This document shows positions 60,023 through 64,000 of a stretch of DNA of 64,000 bases, in pieces. The translations under genes were made by a program, and so were the position numbers. Numbering within the stretch: position 1 is the first letter of the stretch; the number at the start of each line of letters is the position of its first letter. The notes under the pieces were generated by a model. That model was not told where the DNA came from. It made no database searches and saw only the letters and a program-made list of their open reading frames with translations. The DNA lies in the NCBI GenBank assembly GCA_965217825.1, contig OZ244571.1, positions 3,782,001 to 3,846,000 of the forward strand, read 5' to 3'. This DNA is from VXNE01 sp965217825. Its GTDB lineage: Bacteria > Pseudomonadota > Gammaproteobacteria > Pseudomonadales > Azotimanducaceae.

Positions 60023-60603
60023 CGCGCCGCGAGGCGCGCGAGGGCGACCGTCCTGCCGTCGGGGTTTTCCACGATTCCTTCGCAGTAGCCGAGGATGTCG
60101 AGATGTGCGGCAGCATCTCGCAGAGAGCCCGGCGCGACGCGAAACGCCGGATCTTTTGGACCGGCGACCGGCCGGTCCGTCTCCAGGTGAAGTTCCACGA
60201 TCAGATGTCCACCGGGCGCCAACAGGTTGGCGAGATCCGAGACCAGGTCGAGATCGACGTAGTGGATCATGACGACCAACTCAAACGGGCCGGTCACGCC
60301 GTGACCGGTATCGAGATCGCGCCCTATCCACTCTGCGGATAGTCCGCGCGCTCGCGCGGTGGCTTCGGCGCGGGCCAGCGCGATGTCGGATATATCGATC
60401 CCCGTCACCGAGAATCCCCGCGAGGCAAGAAAGATCGCATTGCGCCCGGCACCGCACGGCACATCCAACGCGCGCCCCGGGGTCACGTCGGGAAGCCAGC
60501 GTTCGAGCCAGGCGCTCGGATGGTCTCGATCCGCGTAGGCCCCAAGCCGGTAGCGCTCATCCCACTTTTCGCGGTCGGCGGCGCTCACCGGTAGACCCGC
60601 CAA
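60007..60603 (-). CDS. SAM-dependent methyltransferase (TehB/thiopurine-like)
   Basis: 198 residues; the start codon at 60603 is TTG and a GTG six codons further is also possible. SAM-binding motif I reads RALDVPCGAGRNAIFLASRGFSVTGIDISDIALARAE, followed by FELVVMIHYVDLDLVSDLANLLAPGGHLIVEL. It resembles class I methyltransferases such as TehB; the substrate is unknown. It converges with the PEBP gene. Confidence 0.88.
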   Translation of the reverse strand: MAGLPVSAADREKWDERYRLGAYADRDHPSAWLERWLPDVTPGRALDVPCGAGRNAIFLASRGFSVTGIDISDIALARAEATARARGLSAEWIGRDLDTGHGVTGPFELVVMIHYVDLDLVSDLANLLAPGGHLIVELHLETDRPVAGPKDPAFRVAPGSLRDAAAHLDILGYCEGIVENPDGRTVALARLAARQPRL

Positions 60604-60729
60604 TCCGGTACGCTCGTCCGGTGCGAAGGCACGCCGGCGCCATTCGCTTCATATGCCGGGACGATCCTGGGTCTGTAGACTGGCATGGCGGACGAATTCT
60701 ATAGCTACCGAACACCTGAGGTCGAACGC

Positions 60730-61503
60730 ATGCGGATCGTGAGTTGGAACGTCAATGGACTGCGCGCCTGCGTCCGGAAGGGTTTTCTCGACTTTCTCGG
60801 CGCATCGGAGGCGGATGTCGTTTGCGTCCAGGAAGTCCGAGCCTTTGCGCATCAACTGGAACCACAGGCGCTGGCGCCAGAGGGCTGGCACAGCAACTTT
60901 TCCGCCGGCGAAAGGCCCGGCTACAGCGGCGTTGGCATCTATTCACGCCAGGCACCGACGCGCGTCGAAACCAGTCTCGGCGACGAACGCTTCGATGTCG
61001 AGGGTCGAATGATCGTGGTCCACTTCGGCCGCATGGCCGTGGCGTCGGTCTACTTTCCCAAGGGCAGCGGCCGCGACCGCGACAACAGCCGAGTGCCCTA
61101 CAAGCTCGACTTCTACGCTGCGTTGTTTGATCGCCTTCAGACTCTGCGCCGCCGAGGCCCGGTCCTGGTGGCTGGGGACTACAACACCGCGCATGCCGCA
61201 ATCGACCTGGCGCGCCCGAAGTCGAACGCGAAGACGAGCGGTTTCCTGCCAGAAGAACGCGCCGAACTCACCCGCTGGACCGAGGCTGGCTGGGTCGACA
61301 CGTTCCGCGCGCTGCACCCCGGAGAACCGGACCACTACACCTGGTGGCGGCAGTGGGGAGGAGCACGCGAAAACAACGTCGGCTGGCGCATCGACTACGT
61401 GTTCGCATCGAAGTCCGCCGCAAAGCGCGTAACGGACGCGTTCATTTGGCCAGCGGCGATGGGTTCCGATCACTGCCCGGTGGGCGTGGACGTGTCGTGG
61501 TGA
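60730..61503 (+). CDS. xthA: Exodeoxyribonuclease III
   Basis: 257 residues, typical length. Catalytic and metal residues of the EEP fold: MRIVSWNVNGLRAC, VVCVQEVRAFAHQL (Glu), YSGVGIYSRQ, ASVYFPKGSG, VAGDYNTAH (Asp, Asn), WWRQWGGARENNVGWRIDYVFAS (Trp, Arg, Asp) and GSDHCPVGVD (Asp, His). It cuts at abasic sites and degrades DNA from 3' ends in base-excision repair. The downstream MFS gene starts inside its stop codon region (GTGA), so the two are co-expressed. Confidence 0.95.
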   Translation: MRIVSWNVNGLRACVRKGFLDFLGASEADVVCVQEVRAFAHQLEPQALAPEGWHSNFSAGERPGYSGVGIYSRQAPTRVETSLGDERFDVEGRMIVVHFGRMAVASVYFPKGSGRDRDNSRVPYKLDFYAALFDRLQTLRRRGPVLVAGDYNTAHAAIDLARPKSNAKTSGFLPEERAELTRWTEAGWVDTFRALHPGEPDHYTWWRQWGGARENNVGWRIDYVFASKSAAKRVTDAFIWPAAMGSDHCPVGVDVSW

Positions 61504-62798
61504 GGACGCGAAGCGCACCCACGCGGGGAATCAGCGCCGCGTGGCGGCAAATCGATGCGACGATTCGTCCCGCGGGCCGGGTGTTCTACGGCTGGTGGAT
61601 CGTCGGCGCCGCCAGCGGAATCCATATGCTCGCCGGAATGCTATGGATGCAGTCCTATGGCGTGTACGTGGTCGTATTGCAGGAAGAGTTCCACTGGCGC
61701 AAGGCTGTCCTGTCCGGTGCCTTTACCGCGACGCAAATCCAGACCGGACTGCTCGCGCCCGTGCAGGGCTGGCTGGTCGACCGTTTCGGTCCGCGCGCGA
61801 TGATGCGCGTCGGCACGGTGGTTTTCGCGGTCGGCTTCATGCTCTTCAGCCAGGTCGATTCGATCCTCGCTTTCTATTTCGCGTTCGCCCTGATCGCGTT
61901 GGGTTCGAACCTGGCCGGATTCCCGACCGTCATGGTGTCCATCGTCAACTGGTTCAACCGGCACCGCGCAAAAGCCATCGCCGCCGGACAGCTAGGCTTT
62001 TCGCTCGGCGGCATTTGCGTGCCCATTGTCGTGTTCTGTTTGCAGGTGTTCGGTTGGCGCGCCACCGCGTTTGCCTGCGGCGTGCTGGTGTTGGTACTCG
62101 GCCTGCCCCTGGCGCAGCTCATGCGCCACCGGCCAGCACCCGGCGAGTTCGTCGACGGCATCGCCGAACGCACGTCCGCGGGACACGCCTCCAGGGAGAT
62201 ACCCAGCCAGGGCTTTTCCATACGCCAGGCGATGCGCACGCGCGCCTTCTGGCTGATTTCCGTCGGCCATGCATGTTCGTTGCTGGTCATTTCCGCCACC
62301 ATGGTGCACTTGGTGTCCCATTTGACCGAGGGTCTCGGCTATTCATTGACCCTGGCCGGAGGCGTCGTCGCATGGATGACCGCCTGCCAGATGGGCGGCC
62401 AGGTGCTCGGCGGCTATATCGGCGACCGCCTGAACAAGCGCTTGCTCTGCGCCGGTTGCCTGCTTGCACACGCCATCGGACTACTCGTCGTCGCCCATGC
62501 GACGAACGTCTTCATGGTGATCGCCTTCGTCCTGTTGTACGGCATTGGAATGGGCATCAGGGGGCCAATGGCGGTCGCGCTTCGCGCCGACTATTTCGGC
62601 CCGAGAGCATTCGGAACCATACTCGGGGTTTCCATGTCCATTGCCATGATAGGCATGTCGATCGGACCCATCGTCGCTGGCCTCATGGCCGACGCCCTTG
62701 GCAGCTACGAGAGCGGCTTCACCGTATTGGCCGCCGGCGCTGTGGTCGGCGCCGTGTGTTTTCTCGCCGCGAAGCCGCCATCCGAACAGCCAGGTTAA
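61500..62798 (+). CDS. MFS transporter
   Basis: 432 residues from a GTG at 61500 that overlaps the stop of xthA; a GTG at 61497 is also possible. Twelve helices are visible, beginning FYGWWIVGAASGIHMLAGMLWM, with the MFS signature WLVDRFGPRAMMRVG in the loop between helices 2 and 3 and GYIGDRLNKRLL in the second half. The N-terminal GWWIV start and the length are typical of the monocarboxylate/oxalate-formate-like branch. The substrate is unknown. Confidence 0.9.
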   Translation: MRTRSAPTRGISAAWRQIDATIRPAGRVFYGWWIVGAASGIHMLAGMLWMQSYGVYVVVLQEEFHWRKAVLSGAFTATQIQTGLLAPVQGWLVDRFGPRAMMRVGTVVFAVGFMLFSQVDSILAFYFAFALIALGSNLAGFPTVMVSIVNWFNRHRAKAIAAGQLGFSLGGICVPIVVFCLQVFGWRATAFACGVLVLVLGLPLAQLMRHRPAPGEFVDGIAERTSAGHASREIPSQGFSIRQAMRTRAFWLISVGHACSLLVISATMVHLVSHLTEGLGYSLTLAGGVVAWMTACQMGGQVLGGYIGDRLNKRLLCAGCLLAHAIGLLVVAHATNVFMVIAFVLLYGIGMGIRGPMAVALRADYFGPRAFGTILGVSMSIAMIGMSIGPIVAGLMADALGSYESGFTVLAAGAVVGAVCFLAAKPPSEQPG

Positions 62799-62879
62799 CC
62801 GCCACGCGCGTTGGCCTGTCGGGCACCGACGAGCCCGCCGTGCGGGGTATGCTCGTGTGCAGAAGAGACCGGAGATGAC

Positions 62880-64000
62880 ATGGCAACTGGACCCGATCCG
62901 GACGGAGGCCTAATCTACGAAGTAGACGAAAAGGCCCCATTGCCACTGGTTGTCGGCATCGGACTGCAGTACGCCGTGCTTTCCCTCTCCAGCATGATGC
63001 TGATGCCTACGGTGGCGTTTAGAGCTGCCGGAGCATCCGAAACCGCAGTCACCTGGGCGGTCTTCGCATCGCTCGTTATCTGCGGCGCCATCATCGCGCT
63101 GCATGCGCGTCCCATCGGTCGTTTAGGCGCAGGCTACGTGCTTGCTATCGGACCGAGCAGCGCGGCCATCGCGGTCACGGTCGATGCCCTGAACGCTGGC
63201 GGGCCCGGGCTGCTGGCCGTCCTGGCAATCACCGCCTCGCTGTTCCAGTTCGCATTCGCCTTCCGGATGTCCCTGCTGCGGCGCCTCTTGACGCCGACCG
63301 TCTCCGGAACGGCACTTATGCTGATTCCGGTCACCATCGTCCCGGTCATGTTCGGCATGCTTGACGACGCGCCGTCGGAATACCCGACTACCGCCGCCCC
63401 GGCGTGCGCGGGCGTCACGTTCATGGTCGTCGGCGGGATCATGCTGAAAGGCACGCCCGGTCTGCGCACATGGGCTCCGGTCGTCGGAATCGCCATCGGT
63501 TCCGTGGTGGCTGCGTTCTACGGTCTCTACGACGTGGACCGCGTCGTCCAGGCAGCCTGGTTCGGCGTGCCGACCGATTGGCCGGGGCATTTCGCGTCAG
63601 TGGCCAATGACCTGGACGTCGCAACTTTCGCGGGGATGGTGCCGGCTTTCGTGCTGCTGTTCCTGATCTGCACGATTCGATCGATGAGCAGTTCGCTCGC
63701 GATCCAGACCGTGTCCTGGCGTGATCGGCGCGCCATGGACTTTCGCCCGGTGCAAGGTGCGATCTTCGGCGATGCCCTGTCAAATCTCGCCGCCGGGTTG
63801 GCTGGCACTATGCCGAACGGCGCCAATTCAGGGACCGTCGCGCGCACCCAACTGACCGGCGTCGCCGCACGGCCTGTCGGCCTCGTGTTCGGCGCCGCCG
63901 TGATCCTGATTGCCTTTTGCCCGAAGGTCGTCGCCCTGGTGCTCGCCGTGCCAGGCCCCGTTTTCGCCGGCTACGTGACGGTGATGATCGCGGCCACCTT
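62880..64000 (+). CDS. NCS2 xanthine/uracil-type permease, 5' part (runs off right edge)
   Basis: 373 codons from the ATG at 62880 (ATGGCAACTGG, with GGAGATG just upstream) to the window end; the C-terminus is outside. Helices and motifs fit the nucleobase-ascorbate transporter family: PLPLVVGIGLQYAVLSLSSMMLMPTV, RPIGRLGAGYVLAIGPSSAA, and GTMPNGANSGTVARTQLTGVAARPVG, the family signature. It imports a purine, pyrimidine or related compound by proton symport. Confidence 0.9.
   Translation, partial: MATGPDPDGGLIYEVDEKAPLPLVVGIGLQYAVLSLSSMMLMPTVAFRAAGASETAVTWAVFASLVICGAIIALHARPIGRLGAGYVLAIGPSSAAIAVTVDALNAGGPGLLAVLAITASLFQFAFAFRMSLLRRLLTPTVSGTALMLIPVTIVPVMFGMLDDAPSEYPTTAAPACAGVTFMVVGGIMLKGTPGLRTWAPVVGIAIGSVVAAFYGLYDVDRVVQAAWFGVPTDWPGHFASVANDLDVATFAGMVPAFVLLFLICTIRSMSSSLAIQTVSWRDRRAMDFRPVQGAIFGDALSNLAAGLAGTMPNGANSGTVARTQLTGVAARPVGLVFGAAVILIAFCPKVVALVLAVPGPVFAGYVTVMIAAT

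Noticed and set aside
57521..64000. Prophage or genomic island in the right part
   Set aside because: Only housekeeping and metabolic genes; no integrase, phage structural gene, tRNA or attachment site seen.

Overview
The window is GC-rich, densely packed DNA. HspQ, MtfA, YefM/YoeB, several TonB-dependent receptors and a SorA/SorB-type sulfite dehydrogenase suggest an uncultured proteobacterium, most likely a gammaproteobacterium. This is inferred from gene content only. No rRNA, tRNA or CRISPR array was recognised.

Layout. 1-1.55 kb: 5' part of a TonB-dependent receptor gene that runs off the left edge. 1.8-8.8 kb: a plastic region with a broken copy of a D-2-hydroxyacid dehydrogenase gene, a decayed IS630-type element, a putative zeta-like kinase toxin with a small partner, a 166-bp MITE, a transposase remnant, the intact dehydrogenase with a fumarylacetoacetase-family hydratase, a YefM/YoeB toxin-antitoxin pair and two more gene ruins. 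8.9-16.4 kb: acyl-CoA carboxyltransferase, F420/LLM-type oxidoreductase, flotillin plus an NfeD-like partner, sulfite dehydrogenase plus cytochrome c, and a membrane protein.

16.6-34.8 kb is the most striking part. One pair of dipeptide/oligopeptide-type ABC permeases lies downstream of seven tandem paralogous substrate-binding protein genes (SBP1-SBP7, all minus strand). No ATPase gene is visible. Six of the seven carry in-frame copies of a 45-bp palindromic repeat (called R1 here; peptide EPSAGEREGAPLARK and variants) between signal peptide and mature domain. SBP4 carries R1 a second time, in another reading frame, inside the positively charged start of its signal peptide. SBP7 lacks R1 and is shorter by exactly two units than its closest repeat-bearing relatives. 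A second repeat of about 110 bp (R2) clusters at 27.6-28.75 kb, extends the C-terminus of a coiled-coil protein in frame, and, with an R1 nested inside it, makes up the region before the Tat signal of the sulfite dehydrogenase. The pattern resembles the in-frame palindromic elements of Rickettsia in logic, but I do not recognise these sequences.

34.9-48 kb: a putative HicA-like two-gene toxin-antitoxin module, an ADP-ribosylglycohydrolase followed by the RNA ligase RtcB, an amidohydrolase, HspQ, an SMP-30 family hydrolase, a cupin, and two convergent paralogous TonB receptors around a glyoxalase gene that is itself flanked by direct repeats. A third hairpin repeat (R3) occurs three times between 39.9 and 51.3 kb. 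48-64 kb: an SbcD/YhaO-like nuclease with a YhaN/SbcC-like ATPase, small membrane proteins, a Tat-exported aldo/keto reductase with a perfect 66-bp internal duplication, a PiT-like membrane protein whose stop codon lies at the edge of a second MITE copy, a ZIP metal transporter, MtfA, a large alpha/beta hydrolase, a PEBP protein, a methyltransferase, exonuclease III, an MFS transporter and the start of an NCS2 nucleobase permease.
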